Shown piece by piece: positions 22,894 to 35,388 of a DNA stretch of 64,000 bases. The notes under the pieces were generated by a model. It searched no databases and was not told the DNA's origin. It was given only the letters and a program-made list of their open reading frames with translations. Position 1 is the stretch's first letter; every line of letters begins with the position of its first letter. The translations under genes were made by a program, and so were the position numbers. Source of the stretch: Batkoa obscura (lineage: Eukaryota; Entomophthoromycota; Entomophthoromycetes; Entomophthorales; Batkoaceae); contig JASVEC010000009.1 in NCBI GenBank assembly GCA_030770535.1, positions 1,426,001 through 1,490,000 of the forward strand, read 5' to 3'.

Positions 22894-24155
22894 TTATAAC
22901 CATCCACTCTTTCCCTTCTTTTTCTTAATTTCAGGTCTTTTAAGTTGTTTGATTAACTCTGGCATCTTCAACATTTTTCTAACTCTAGGATTATTTAAAG
23001 CGTAAATTTGTACCATAGAAAACAAAGAGGAAGGAATCCAGTATAAAAACACAACCTAAAAAACATCAATAAGCATTAAACTCTATCAACAAAAATCAAA
23101 AAGTTACCGCTGGCATAGTACAAGTTACTGGGATCATACCTAATGATACCACCCTCATAAAAGTTTTCATCCATTTAGGTTGTTGTTGAGAGGCAGCACC
23201 TAATTCAGAACCCATTTCAAAGACGGCCAAAAAACCTAAAGAGGAAATAGTTGGGAGAATGTAATAAGGATCAGCGACAGCCAAATTGGTGAACCAAAGA
23301 TATCCACCATCTAAGAGAGAGGGGATAGGTACATCAGCAAGTGCTCTTAAGGCTAAAAAGAATGAGATCATCACAGGAGCTTGTATAACAGGTATCAACA
23401 TCATTCTAAATGGTTTTAAGTCATGCTTTTTAAATAAAGTACGTAAATTTTGGGATTGTAAAGCCAATTCATAATGATCTTGATCTTTTTTAGCGCGGTT
23501 AATTTTGGCTGTTATAGCGTCCATTTCTGGTTTAACATTAGCCATCTTTGTTGCAGATTTGTTTAAGTTGATAATCAATGGTAGTAAAAGAGTACGGATA
23601 GCTATTGTTGTTATTCCGATACTTGCCAACCATGGCATATGTAAGCCTAAGTCAAAAAATTCTAAAATCTTCTCAATTCCTCCTACTGGAGTGTAGTTGC
23701 ATAAACCAAAGCTAGCGTAATCTCCTATGGTACTTAAAGCAGTTGGCTCAATGCTTTGTACGGCTGTTGGTTCGCTAAATGTGGCTGTGACTGCTTCTAC
23801 TGTAGTTGATTCTGGGACAACAGTTATTTCTGGAACAACGGTTGTTTCGACAACCTTTGGCTCTACAATAGATTCTGGTACAATTTCTTTTAATCCATTT
23901 TCATTATCTTTTACATCTATTTGAGTACTAGCAAATCTTACGCCATTGATGGCGGCTAAGTTATAAGTAGGGAACTAAAATATTAGGCTATTATTATATG
24001 ATATTTGAGTAATATACCTTATTTTTAGTTACTAACTGAGAAATTTTTATTGAAGTATTTAAACTAAATGGTGGGTTAAAATTATACTGTTGTAAAAATT
24101 TAAGTTACCTTTTCAAAACATTCTTTTGGTGGATTTTTAAAAGTGGTCTAATCAT
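22894..24155 (-). CDS. OXA1: Mitochondrial inner-membrane insertase Oxa1, 373 aa, four exons
   Basis: Minus-strand exons 24109-24155, 24018-24063, 23108-23974 and 22894-23055, with introns of 45, 43 and 52 nt; the joined frame is 374 codons including stop. The N-terminus (MIRPLLKIHQKNVLK) is basic and lacks acidic residues, as in mitochondrial presequences. The core matches YidC/Oxa1/Alb3: PWLASIGITTIAIRTLLLP, then a charged loop (PEMDAITAKINRAKKDQDH), then PVIQAPVMISFFLALR and an aromatic-rich transmembrane part ending in VVFLYWIPSSLFSMVQ. The tail is very basic (KRPEIKKKKGKSG), like the ribosome-binding tail of Oxa1. The protein inserts mitochondrially encoded and imported proteins into the inner membrane. 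A threonine/valine-rich linker near residues 60-100 is unusual. Confidence 0.88.
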
Positions 24156-24239
24156 ATCTATAATTCTATTCTATATTAAATTTTTTTTATAATTCAACTA
24201 CAAAATTATAAATTGATTATTTTCGATTTTTATTCTTAA

Positions 24240-24770
24240 TATTTAATTCAAGTCCCATAATGAATTCGGTCCCAATCCTGGATTTTTATGTTCTGGATAT
24301 TGGAAATTAAAGGCTACCAAATTTAGTAAATAGAAAAGGTGGTATAATGTTTTATTCTAAAAAGAAAGGTTTCGGTTTAAATAAATCCATGAAAGCCATC
24401 AGCAAGAAATAGTATAATTGCCCTTTGGCTTATTTGAAATAGTTTTGAGATCATAAAAATATTTCAAAGTAAAGTTCTTCAAACTTTAGCTGTTTAAAAT
24501 AATAAGATTAAATAATGGTGTTGTCCGTAAAGCTCACTGACTTTACTGTTTGATCATTTAAGTTGATAAAACATTCGAGACTTACAGCTTTCAAAGAAGC
24601 AAAAGAGAAGTAATTCAACAAATGCTAATCATTGATGTTTTTTAGTAGCTGAGCATCAAAGTATAGTTGATTAAACTAGTAATCAAAGAACAATGATATT
24701 TTATTGTCTTTAGAGAAGGAATTTTTTATACTACTGTTATTAGTCACTATCAAATATAATAATATAAAGC
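24240..24770 (-). pseudogene. Decayed leucine-rich coding sequence
   Basis: On the minus strand, coding-like pieces include FNQLYFDAQLLKNIND and NYFSFASLKAVSLECFINL near 24530-24690, and a later piece with LLMAFMDLFKPKPFF near 24380. Stops separate them. Leucine spacing (SLKAVSLECF) suggests an LRR-like protein, not clearly the F-box family seen elsewhere. Low confidence as to class; likely dead. Confidence 0.3.
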
Positions 24771-24805
24771 AGTTCCTTTGAAAAAAATATTAATTACACG
24801 CATTA

Positions 24806-24908
24806 TATGGGGATGTTTTTTGGTTTCATCACTTTTTCCATTTTTTAGGCGTCATTTGAGTGAAAAGATTATTAGTAAAATTCTTAAACAAAAAAATACA
24901 TCCCCATA
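24806..24908 (-). mobile_element. 103 bp MITE-like element, copy 6
   Basis: Perfect outer ends TATGGGGATG and CATCCCCATA, with TA on both sides consistent with a TA target duplication. Core GTTTCATCACTTTTTCCATT present. Confidence 0.85.
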
Positions 24909-24955
24909 TACCAAAATAGGTTTTGATGGCATTTGATTTTCAGTTAAAGATATTT

Positions 24956-25425
24956 TGTGAAAATTGGTACTCAGTGGTAGGTGTTAAAAGCAATTCTTGG
25001 TTGATTGACTTGCCTTGAGTCCAATGGTCTTAGTTTATATAACTAAGATAGAATTAAATGAATAAGAATAATACGTAATAAGTTATGAACTATGTAAAAC
25101 AAATAGAATAGACAATACTACTGTAAAATCTACGTAAGACGTTGTCAGAAAGACTTAGTGGCTTTATTAATAGTACGATATCAGGGAGTAATTCAGTTAA
25201 AAAGCCTCGAGTTATCATGTTGAAGAATTTCTTTTATACTCTTTGCAATTAGGCGATAGAAATTCTCACAGCAAATCAAAACAAGGAACTCTGGATTGAT
25301 TATACCATAAGGATCACGGTTAAATTGATTACAAGACTACAACTAGTTTTGTAAACAAGTCAAATGATTATTATCTTATAATTAATCCGAGAACTCATAA
25401 ACCAATATTTCACAATTTGTAAATT
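24956..25425 (+). repeat. ~450 bp TGTGAAA...TTTCACA repeat, copy 2
   Basis: The uninterrupted reference copy: begins TGTGAAAATTGGTAC, contains GACTTAGTGGCTTTATTAA and GGAACTCTGGATTGATTATA, ends AATATTTCACA. The four nucleotides ATTT occur on both sides and may be a target duplication. MITE copies lie just outside on both flanks. Solo LTR or non-autonomous DNA element; no coding capacity. Fossil. Confidence 0.7.
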
Positions 25426-25527
25426 AATAGAGTTGTTTTTATTTATTTATACAATAATTACATTTCTTATGATTATATATTTTTCTGAAAAAAGCCTGTT
25501 TACATTTCTCGATATCAGTTTCATACA

Positions 25528-25630
25528 TATGGGGATGTATTTTTGGGTTTAAGAATTTTATTCCCAATTTTTCCGCTCAAATAGCGCTTAAAAGATAGAA
25601 AAAGTGATGAAGCCAAAAAACACCCCTATA
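25528..25630 (+). mobile_element. 103 bp MITE-like element, copy 7
   Basis: Starts TATGGGGATG, ends CACCCCTATA; the family core (CCGCTCAAATAGCGCTTAAA) is intact. Confidence 0.8.
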
Positions 25631-26503
25631 TATTTATAAGTTGATTTAAACATTTATATAGAAATGCTTTTAAAAACCTTTTTGATAACAAAATTTTTTC
25701 ATTAAAACCTTTTTTAGGGTTACTATAGCTTTTACTTTTTTAGTGTTAGCGCAAAGCTTATAAAATTTATCGTAACTTGGTCATATTATTATCAAAGCCG
25801 TTGTGTAAATCGTCATATATATTTTAAAATTATACTTATTTTATAAACGTAATAAAAATTCAAGAATTTTACAACAAACAAATAAATCAACTTTATAAAA
25901 AAGTCATTTTTAGAAATTCAGAAATGAGGTGTATTTGAATGTTCATGTTTAATGGTGCAGTTTATTTTAAAAAATACTCATTAAATTAAATTTAAAATTT
26001 AGATAGTTTTACTTTGTTTATATTAAAAAATATATAATTTTAATTAATATACTATAGATTTGGATTATAAAATATTGATATAATGAAAACAAGCCTTGTA
26101 TAAACAAAAATTCATAAATTTTATGATGTAATGAACAATTTACCAAAAGCAAGGATAGATACACCTTTTTTACAAATATATAAACATCGATGATTTACAG
26201 TTCCAAGCAAAAAACTTAATAAAGTACACAAATTCATAATATTTTAGTATGTTCTTGTTATTTTTTGCTTAGAATTGATAACCTATCAATGCTAATTTTA
26301 TTTGCAAAAAAGGCGTAAAAAAGTGACCAAATGTAAACTTGATTTAAAGCGCATAATTAAAAATAGGGTGACGTAGTCAGGGTAGAGGGTGAGAACAAGT
26401 TTTTGCCAAGTTGAAATATTCAAACTTATGATTCGATGTTTCATATTGAAACAAGAAATATAAATTTAACTTTATGAACTTTAAATATTTACTTTTCTTA
26501 AAA
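25631..26503. other. Intergenic, nothing recognised
   Basis: AT-rich spacer, presumably holding the promoter of the transporter gene. No frame found. Confidence 0.4.
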
Positions 26504-28063
26504 ATGAGTTCAGTATCAACAAGTAATAAAAACATTAGCTATAAGATAGTGTAAATATTAACAAATTTTAACTAGGTTTGACTTATTTTCCCGATTTAAA
26601 TTATTTAAAGATCCTTTTATTATCGGGACTTGCTAAAGCATTAAAAAGATATATTGCAAACATTTACCAAGGGGTAAACTTAGTACTAATCCACTTTTTA
26701 CAAACTAATTGAGATATCAGGTTTTAGTGGAGTTAGGTGGTTTTCCACACAACTGGGGCGAAAAGTACCAATACGTTGTATCCAACTTTAACTATTTTAA
26801 CTATACCGTTCCAGCAGCTATTTTGGTCTTTAGTTATCTAACGGATAAATTTGGAATCAAAAAAACCTTACCTGTATCGCTTTATGCAACCTCAATCTTA
26901 CTAGTAGTATTATCTGTAGCACCAAACCTTACTTCACTTCGTGGCATTTTACTTGCTTTAGGTTTGTTTAATGGATTGGATGCGCTTGCTTACGGTCTTG
27001 TATCAACTGTTTATGAGTCGAAATATCAAAGTAAGGTTAGTTCACGCTTAAATTATATTACAGCTGACTTTTTGTAGGTTTTGCATATGCATTATTATTC
27101 TTTGATAGTTATTTTATTTACCTTATATCAGACGCTGTGACCTATTTCTTTGAGCCATTAAAAAACCAAATTCCAAATTGGTTTATGCCAAAATTATTAT
27201 TCCTTCAACATCCTCAATTATTTTCTGCTTTGGGTGGTGCTATTGCCTTTGGAATAGTTACCTACTATTCACATTCTGTTTTGTTACCTTCCGATGACAA
27301 GCTAGATGATACTTCACTTCCAACTGAAAGCGATGAAACTCAAACTTTAATTAATGAAATGGACAACACTAATTATGATTCCATTAACTCATCTCAAAAC
27401 ACTTTGTACTCTCGTTATGTACCCAAATTACCCAATGAGCAAAGTTTATTTTTGATCCTTTCATTTATATTGAATCAATTTTTAATTAAAAATGCAACAA
27501 GAAGTTTACAAGATTGGTATATTGTTGATACTAATCGAGGTGGCTTAGGCTTAGGCTTTGATCATTTATTTCCTACTTTGATCAATTCATTGATCTCTTC
27601 TTATTACTTAAGTTATCTATTTTTGCCCACTACTTTGAATCGATTCAACCCTAGTTATATTTATAATATTACTTACAATATAGCTACTATTGAATTTGTT
27701 TATTTAATCTTGGTCAACTTTTTACAACCAATTCTTCCCACTTTAATCTTAAACTTATTAGTCGGTTTAGGTGGTGTATCGTTGACTGTATGCTCTTTAT
27801 ATGCTAATTTTTCAATAATTTTGTTATTATCTAGAGTAAAAGATGCAAATGTGGGAACATTTACTATCTTTGGTTTAGCACTCGGTGGTTTTGAAATTCT
27901 TAATGCAGTCCAAGTATTCCTCCGACCAATTTCTTTATTTGGTGTCTTTAGTACAATGGAAATTTCTTACTTTAGTATTTTAAATCCTTCCCTTGTTATA
28001 TTTGCTGGGATTGCTTTCCTCAACCGTTATTTCTCTGAAACTTTTCTTACTATTAGCAATTAA
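26504..28063 (+). CDS. Major facilitator superfamily transporter, 470 aa, four exons
   Basis: Exons 26504-26522, 26576-26673, 26721-27030 and 27078-28063; introns of 53, 47 and 47 nt, the second with a TACTAAT branch site. The joined frame is 471 codons including stop. About twelve hydrophobic segments are present. An MFS motif-A-like loop lies between helices 2 and 3 (YLTDKFGIKKTL), and a central hydrophilic loop (about DKLDDTSLPTESDETQ) separates the two halves, as is usual for the superfamily. Substrate not deducible; the layout recalls fungal SLC43/FMP42-like or nodulin-like transporters, but that is a guess. The first exon encodes only six codons, so the exact start is the least certain part. 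An apparent stop near 27075 lies within the third intron. Confidence 0.75.
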
Positions 28064-29272
28064 GTAAGATTATTTGATAAATAAAGCAGTATTGATTGTA
28101 GATTTATTTATATTTAATTGTATTTCCATAATTTGAAATTTTAATATAGAGAATACATCACAATTTATACATGTAAATGTAAACTTGGTTAAAATAAAAT
28201 CGATTTCTGCAGTTTGATTTATGTTCAACTTGCAAACTATCAAGCTGGGTTTTGCCTCATTATTTTGTCCATTTTATATGTAATGTAAAATTTTAAAAAA
28301 ATGATAGTTAGGTGGTGGTTCAAAAACATATTACAATATGCTCGTTTTTTATCAAATCTTGAAGATGTAAAGCATCTAAATGTTTTATTTCTGGGGGAAA
28401 CCAATAGTATGGAAATTAAACAATGATGTATATAGACAAAGAGAGCTAATTTTGCGTTATATTTGAGATAAGCTTATCTCTATCTAGTTTAGATAGGTAT
28501 GAATTAAAATAGCCTTTAATTTCCTTTTGAATAGACTTTTTTGCATAAAAAACAAGGTCAAAAATGCAATAAAAAGTGCCAAAAGGATATCACTCAACGA
28601 TTTTGTGCATTAAAATTAGTGGTTTGTAAATTAACTAATAGGTTTATTTTAATTAAGATACTGTTTATTGAGGATTAATACAGATATTTATATTATGTAA
28701 AATAAAAGCCCATACCTTTATAAAGCACCCAAATATAATCAGGAGTAATATTAAAGAGTTAGTCATCATACAATATTTAATATTATCTGGATTAAAATAT
28801 CTAAGTTGGAAAATTCCAACTTAGAACTTTTTGAATCGAGTTGGTTTTGAATTTAATCATAATAGAGTCAGCGAATTTGAAATTTAGAAATTGGGTAATT
28901 TCAAAGCTAAAATATTCCTTAAATATTTAAAAGTGTAACTTTAGACCCAAAGCTATTCAGATATTAATATAGTCATTAATATATCTTTGAACAAATAATG
29001 ACTTCTAGGAAAAAGTACTTAAATAATAAATCTAAATCAAACAGAACGTCTCTGTTATTAAATGTGATTAAATTTTTATTAAAAGTTAAAAAATTGATGT
29101 TTTAATTAAGTTTAATTTAAATTCATCTATGCTTAAACTAATGTACACCTGTCCAAACTTTAAGCTATAGTGCAATTTTAGGCCCAAAATTACACTCTCA
29201 AACATCTTAAGCAATTTTACAAAAATCCGAATCATTTTATACAAATCTGAAGGTGACTTTGGAATCCTTATA
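28064..29272. other. Intergenic, nothing certain
   Basis: About 1.2 kb of AT-rich DNA. Weak coding-like character at 28750-29000 is not enough to call. Confidence 0.35.
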
Positions 29273-29374
29273 TATGAGAATGTTTTTTTGGTTTCATCAT
29301 TTTTTCCATTTTTTAAGCCCTACTTAAGTAGAAAAATTGCTAGTAAATTCTTAACAAAAAAATACATCTCCATA
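29273..29374 (-). mobile_element. 102 bp MITE-like element, copy 8
   Basis: Ends TATGAGAATG and CATCTCCATA, with TA on each side; slightly decayed core. Confidence 0.75.
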
Positions 29375-30233
29375 TAAAAGTTCAATTTTTGCAAAAAATC
29401 AAAACTGGGTAAAAATCAAACCTTGAACCTAAACTAATCCATGCTATATTGAAGAAGAAAGAAAGAGGATGCTAGTATAAAGCGTAATACACTGAATATA
29501 GTTGATGAAAAAATACATCAATCGTAGAACATATATTTAAATTATATATTATGTACCTTTAATATAAGTATTATTTAGGATTTACCAAAACTATCAAGCT
29601 AACAACTTATACTCAATAGAACAGCTTGCATTTAGGTATCTTTCATTATTTTAATTATATAATTGATTCTTTTCAACATGAACTTGGGGGCTACTACCTT
29701 TTCTGACCATTAAATTTATATTAAAATACTCCAAATTTAATTTAAAACAACGATAGTCACCTAACTACACTGTTCTAACATCCCAAAGCCCACTTTCAAC
29801 AGGTTAAAATAAGTAGTGTAAAGGGTAGTAAAATTTAAACTAAATAAAGATTCAAGATTATTTGAACTATCTAAAAATCCTGGGATTGATAAAATAGACT
29901 CTAATCACCTATATACTTCTCAGCATTTTTTATGTAATTCATAGGCCATCAGTTCATATAACCTGTAGTTCAATGCAAATCGTTTACCACATTCATAGTT
30001 GAAGGCCTGATTACTAACTCCAGATATAGCCAAATCTCGTAATAAATACTTCACAGGCATGTATTTTTTTAAAAACTATAATAAGCTGAAAAAGGACTAC
30101 AAAGCCATTTATGCTCTTTAAAAAACTTACAGTTAATTTCAGTGAACCATTATAAACATATAAATAAACAGACCTATTTCCATAATTTATAGTTTTTATC
30201 TTAGCTTAGTTTTTGAATAATAAAATAAATATC
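29375..30233. other. Intergenic, nothing recognised
   Basis: AT-rich spacer upstream of the broken receptor gene. A possible TATA box (ATATAAATAA) lies near 30160. Confidence 0.35.
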
Positions 30234-31249
30234 ATGCCTATAACCAAAGAATACAACCCCTCCTTCTCCTTCAAAATAATTTTGTTTACATATTCTATCT
30301 TCTCCGTCTCATTAAACATCATTGTCATTTACATATTGAATGCTAAATTGACCCAAGAAAAAGCAGTAGACATTTATCTGATAACTTGTATAACGATTTT
30401 TGACATCCTAATTTCCATTTCCTTAAATGTAACCCAAATAGCTAAATGGGGTTTAGCTATAACACCTTTAGAATTCCAAGAAAGTATTTACTGTTCTTTG
30501 AGTTACATATTTTATACCAGTTCTATTGTTATATCTATTAATCTAACTTCACAACTATCAGTAGTTCATCATTTAGCTATTGCTAAATCATATAGCATAA
30601 GTAGTATAAAAACCAATTTTATTTCTTTAGCAATTATATTATTAACATTGGCCATATTCATTATTAGTAAAACTATAGGGATGCCTCCAGGATTGACATG
30701 CATATCCACTACCAAGAGCTGTGTTTTTGTGGAACATACAATTTATGTTATATTTATAGCTCCCCTTATATGTTCAATTGTATTTTGTATCTCCATTTTC
30801 TATGAGTTGATATCAGTATATTATTTTAAAACGAATTAAGAGCTCAAAGAGTTATCAGATAATCTTAGAAAACGGGTAGCATTTTATAAATCAAAAGATA
30901 TCGCTCTTTTGATTATTTTCACAGTAACGTATACATCCTGGATTTATCATTTTAATCATTGAAGAAGTCAGTGAAATGCAATATGCTATATGGGGATGTA
31001 TTTTTATGTTTAATAATTTTACCAACAATCTTTCTGCTCAAATAGCGCTTAAAAAATGAAAAAATAATGAAACCGAAAAAACATCCCCATATAGCATATT
31101 GCATTTCACTGTTTTCATTTTACAATGGTATAGTATTAAATTCGTTGTTTGTGTTAACTTTACATTCAGATTCTAGGAAAAAACTTATCAATTTGTTTAA
31201 AAGGAAAAAAAGTGAATTTAACCATTATCGAACCGTCTTTAATGCCTAG
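30234..31249 (+). pseudogene. Broken rhodopsin-type receptor with a MITE inserted in helix 6-7 region
   Basis: The start ATG at 30234 (MPITKEYNPSF) matches paralog starts such as MYIPKEYNYS. Helices 1-5 are readable to a stop at 30837-30839, just after the YYFKTN segment. Homology continues (RVAFYKSKDIA, PGFIILIIEE) with one frame change, is interrupted by MITE copy 9 (30989-31091), and resumes with CISLFSFYNG and LFVLTLHSDSRKKL to a stop at 31247-31249. Compared with paralogs the NP of helix 7 reads NS. Inactive; the MITE may be cause or passenger. Confidence 0.75.
30989..31091 (+). mobile_element. 103 bp MITE-like element, copy 9, with extended inverted flanks
   Basis: Standard ends TATGGGGATGT and ACATCCCCATA. 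Outside them the flanks are inverted copies of each other: 30969-30999 is a perfect 31 nt reverse complement of 31081-31111, so about 20 nt of flanking receptor sequence belongs to the inverted repeat. No other copy here shows this to such a length. Confidence 0.85.
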
Positions 31250-31985
31250 TATTGTTCCAGTCAGGGTTCAGTAAATAGTATGACGCTCTTAACAAATTGA
31301 GTTTTTAGGTTTTAGTGAAAATTGAGATCAAAATCTTCAATTGATCTAGGGAACTCATATTCAATACAGTAGATATTCAAAGAAAAGAATGTTATTCTTA
31401 TATTTAATAACCTTAGCGAAAAGCTCAATTTTTTACTGCATTTGTTTATCTATCTGCTATCAATTTTTTTTCAAACTGATCTTTTATCTTAATATTAAAA
31501 ACCGTTTATTATTATTTTTCAACCATAAAAAGTTGATAATTTAGAATAAATTGTCATTATTATCTAAATAAATAACAATAAAATAATACTTTTAATTTTG
31601 ACTTATCCAACGATCAACATATTTAAAGTTCATTGACAATGATTGTGCAAGTTTTTATCTTATACTTTATTTTATAACAAATAACTGAGATAAAGCTATA
31701 ATGATAACATGATTTTTTTAACAAAATAATAATAAACAAATTAAATTAAGTTTATTTTAATAAATATGAAAAATGATTCAAATTAATTAATTCTGTTCTC
31801 ACCATTTAAGAATAAATTTACCGTATTTTAAAACGTGAGTTTAAAATATTAATAATATTTCAATATCAAATTATTAATATAGTAAGAACAAGAATTAAAA
31901 TTTCAAAACACCACCAATCCCTAGTCTACCATCTATCAATCAAAAGGTCATTACAACAAAAATAAGGTTTATTTACTTTAAGAGA
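31250..31985. other. Intergenic, nothing recognised
   Basis: AT-rich spacer between convergent receptor copies; likely contains both 3' ends. Confidence 0.35.
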
Positions 31986-32960
31986 TCAGCGACTTTGATT
32001 TAGCTCTACGTTATGTAGTGACTGGAAATTATCCACTTCTCTGTCATGAGAGCTGACCAAAGTACCTTTCAATAAAGCCAAGACATCATTCCTAGTTTCT
32101 GGGTGTAAAGTGATAACGAATAGAGGGTTGATAGCACATTCAGAAAAGAAGAAAAAATAAACGATACAATCTAAAACAAAGGTACGTTGATAATCCGTAA
32201 ATGCTTCAACAATCAACAGTATAAACTCTGGAAGTAAAGAAACTAGATAAGCTATTGTAAATAATAGCAAATAGATAACATAACTCGATTTGAAAAAGGA
32301 TTTTCCTTTATCATAACAATCACTCGACTTCAAAGATTGATTCAATCTATAATAGTGTAAACTTAAAAGGCCATAAAATATTGGTATCGATAATACAGAA
32401 GGTATGGTAAGGAGAAAGATACAAGCTGCATAAACAATATGTGTAATTGAATTTCCCTCTAAAGATATTGTAATACAAAACATACCTGATGGCATGAGTC
32501 GGTAACTATTTTGTAATGCACTTAAAATAAAGGCCAATGTGATGATCACTACTAATATTATACTTGCTATTGAGGATTTCATGTTATTTATAGCATACCT
32601 TTTAACTATAGTTAAATAACGTATAGCTGCTAATTGAGCCGTTAGAGTAACAGCTAAAATACCAATGGCGTTGAAAGCTATCGCATTGACCCTACACCAT
32701 GGACCAGTTAGAAACTCTTTTTCGTTTGCACCATAGCACCATTTGACGATTTGAGAGATGAGACAAAAAAGGACTAATAATAAATCAAATATAGATATTA
32801 AAATCATGAGTTGGGTGTCAATTGCTTTATTCGTTCGATATCTATGTTTAGTGATGTACAACACTAATAGGTTTAGTACCATCGATACTAAACATAATAT
32901 AAATATGATGATTTCGTAGGTTAAATCAAAGCCTAGGTTTTCTTCTCCTAAAACTACCAT
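31986..32960 (-). CDS. Rhodopsin-type seven-helix receptor, 324 aa
   Basis: Intronless, start MVVLGEENLGF. Seven hydrophobic segments. Landmarks: VLNLLVLYITKHR in helix 1, SIFDLLLVL in helix 2, GPWC before helix 3 paired with MPSGMFC in loop 2, IRYLTIVKRYA at the end of helix 3, LLPEFILLIVE in helix 6 and CAINPLFVITLHPETR in helix 7 to helix 8. Closest relative is the plus-strand gene at 48259, same length and about three-quarters identical by eye; the two also share about 70 nt of upstream sequence. Ligand unknown. A MITE lies about 170 nt upstream of the start. Confidence 0.78.
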   Translation of the reverse strand: MVVLGEENLGFDLTYEIIIFILCLVSMVLNLLVLYITKHRYRTNKAIDTQLMILISIFDLLLVLFCLISQIVKWCYGANEKEFLTGPWCRVNAIAFNAIGILAVTLTAQLAAIRYLTIVKRYAINNMKSSIASIILVVIITLAFILSALQNSYRLMPSGMFCITISLEGNSITHIVYAACIFLLTIPSVLSIPIFYGLLSLHYYRLNQSLKSSDCYDKGKSFFKSSYVIYLLLFTIAYLVSLLPEFILLIVEAFTDYQRTFVLDCIVYFFFFSECAINPLFVITLHPETRNDVLALLKGTLVSSHDREVDNFQSLHNVELNQSR

Positions 32961-33131
32961 CCTTGTTTTAAAGTATAAGAAAAAGCTTTTTGAAAACTTG
33001 GTTTTTTGAAATGTTATTTAATTACTTTATTCTTCTACTTTTATTTATCCAGTTTATTCTTGAGAATATTATATGTTTGTTAGAACTATGTCATTTATTT
33101 AAGTATAAATAATATCAAGCGATAACTAATA

Positions 33132-33235
33132 TATGAGGATGTTTTTTTTGGTTTCATCACTTTTTCTATTTTTTAAGCGCTATTTGAACGGAAAGATTAT
33201 TAGTAAAATTCTTAAACAAAAAAATACATCCCATA
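33132..33235 (-). mobile_element. 104 bp MITE-like element, copy 10
   Basis: Ends TATGAGGATG and CATCCCATA; in the upstream region of the receptor at 31986-32960. Confidence 0.8.
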
Positions 33236-34746
33236 TTTTTGTGAACTAACTTTCTGTGTTAAATACGGTTTTCAAATATAAATCGTTTACAAATTTAGTA
33301 AATTCCTTTAGAAAAAAGTTCATATAAAAATAGCAAAAAATTCAATAATCATTAGTAAATTGATCTGTATTATTTTTTTAAGTTTCTCTGCGTATAGCTA
33401 CTAACTTTTAACTATCAGGTTATATCAAATATCAAGTATAACATATCTAAATGAAAATATTTTATGAAATCCTAATATAATAATATAAGTTTAATAAAAT
33501 CTATCTAGATTTTGCCTTAATCAATGATTTGACATGCAATAAGAACACCATAGAGCAACTTTTCGTTATCATTATTTTTAAAAGTACAACCATCGCGTTT
33601 TTTATTATTTTTAAGTAAAAATCTGACTTTCGATATATTAGCTTTTTATTAAATAAATCAATTTATAGTATTTGAATACTTTTTAAACAGGTAATTCAAT
33701 GTAAAAAAGCAAAATAAAATTTAATTTAAAAAAAGCAATAAAGTCAAAAACAAAGGTTAAATATTACTGTGGCCTTGCCTTTAGATAAATTTCCCACTTA
33801 TATTTGTTCTTATTTTATCCTCATCAGTCTTGCGGAATGCTTATTGCTTCTATGGACAGCTTTCCTTCACTAAAGAGTTAAAAAGCCCGATAACATTTTC
33901 GCTCTTTTAGGATATTTACATGGACTATAGTTGGATTACCTGTTAAAAAATACGAAAAGGAAGCCTTAAGTCAGTAACCTACAGTGGCTTTTTACTAATC
34001 ATATATACTTGATTTGTTATGAACCATTTGATGACTTGTTCTCTTTCAGAAACTTATAAAAAAATATAGATTGAATATAATTTTACTAATATTTTCTTTA
34101 CCAAAAAATACTATGGAGCGATTTTTTGTATTAACATTTTTTTTTGATTTTAGGTTGCATAAAAATGGAAAAAATAATAATAATAAAACATTCAAAAACA
34201 AACTTGTTTTTTAGAAATTGACTAGCAATCATATTCAATATTTAAACTTAAAAATGAACATATATTTTAAACAAAATAATCCCATGTTCACTTCAAAAAA
34301 ATAAATAAAAAATGTTTTTTTATATTGTTTTATGACCCCAATCGTATAAGTGTTATTTTTGAGTTTAGATACAACTTATAACTTAAATATATTAGCTATA
34401 TAAAACCTAGTGGTATCAAATATACTCAAAATCGAAAAAAAGTATGCTTTAAGTAAACAACATTAACTAAATAGTAGCAATAATATATATTATTAATATA
34501 AACTTAATTGATCACTTGATTTTCAAGCTATTTTTAAAGTAATATTAATAAAATAGTTTTATTTAATTTATACTTCTTAATAAATAATTAACTTCAACAA
34601 CATTATTATATTTATACGTGGTCTATATTTTACAACAATAAATCATAATACACTTAAATGTTAATCATAAACAAAAAAACTTAGAATTCAATTAATTACT
34701 ACAACCTAAATAAATAACTGAACCTATAAACCCCAATCAATTTTAT
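33236..34746. other. Intergenic, nothing recognised
   Basis: About 1.5 kb of AT-rich spacer. The interval 33780-34010 is less AT-rich and could be an old relic, but no frame holds. Confidence 0.35.
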
Positions 34747-35388
34747 TTACTGTTCTTCACTTTTTAAAAATTCAGTATAAGCTTTTGAGTCCATCAAGTT
34801 ATCAACTTCAGCTTCATTTTCAATTTCTACTTTACACAACCAGCCTACACACCTTATAAATATTTTTCCAATAATAACAATTATAAAGTTTACCTTTGTT
34901 TTCTGGATCTTCATTAATAACTGAATAGTCATCTACTAAAGTTTCATTGATTTCAACTACTTTACCACTAACTGGTGAGTTGATTTCTCCCACTGCTTTA
35001 ACAGATTCAACTGATCCAAGGTAGTCTAAGATAATTCGATTTTAAACCTCTTGTTCTTCACATTTAAATATAAAAGAGCTTACCACCAGCTTCAAGCTTT
35101 GATTCATTTTCAGGTAACTCGGCGAACACGATTTCACCAAGGGCATCTGAAGCATGTTTGGTGATTCCAATGGTAGCAATTTTATCGTTTAATTGAACCC
35201 ATTCATGACTTTCGGTGAATTTTTTGACTATTAGAGAGAGAAAAACAGTAACGTTAGTTTCTTATATTATATTAAATATTAACAATATTAAACTTACCAG
35301 AATAATATTTAATTGGGGTAACTTTAATTGTAGCTAAACGGGAGGCGGCTGATACCTTAGTAATAAGTTTACTGAAGCGGGCAAGCAT
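34747..35388 (-). CDS. GCV3: Glycine cleavage system H protein, 154 aa, four exons
   Basis: Minus-strand exons 35298-35388, 35084-35227, 34894-35025 and 34747-34844; introns of 70, 58 and 49 nt; 155 codons including stop. The N-terminus ([18 protein letters not shown]) is a mitochondrial presequence. The mature part is a textbook H protein: [29 protein letters not shown], then the lipoylation site [20 protein letters not shown] with the modified lysine in SVKAV. The end is [18 protein letters not shown]. The lipoyl arm shuttles the aminomethyl group between the P, T and L proteins in the mitochondrial matrix. TATA-like sequence (35431-35438) about 45 nt upstream. No oddity apart from the intron density. 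Confidence 0.92.

Noticed and set aside
27050-27090. Apparent stop breaking the MFS gene
   Set aside because: Explained by a 47 nt GT-AG intron (27031-27077) that restores phase with neighbouring exons.
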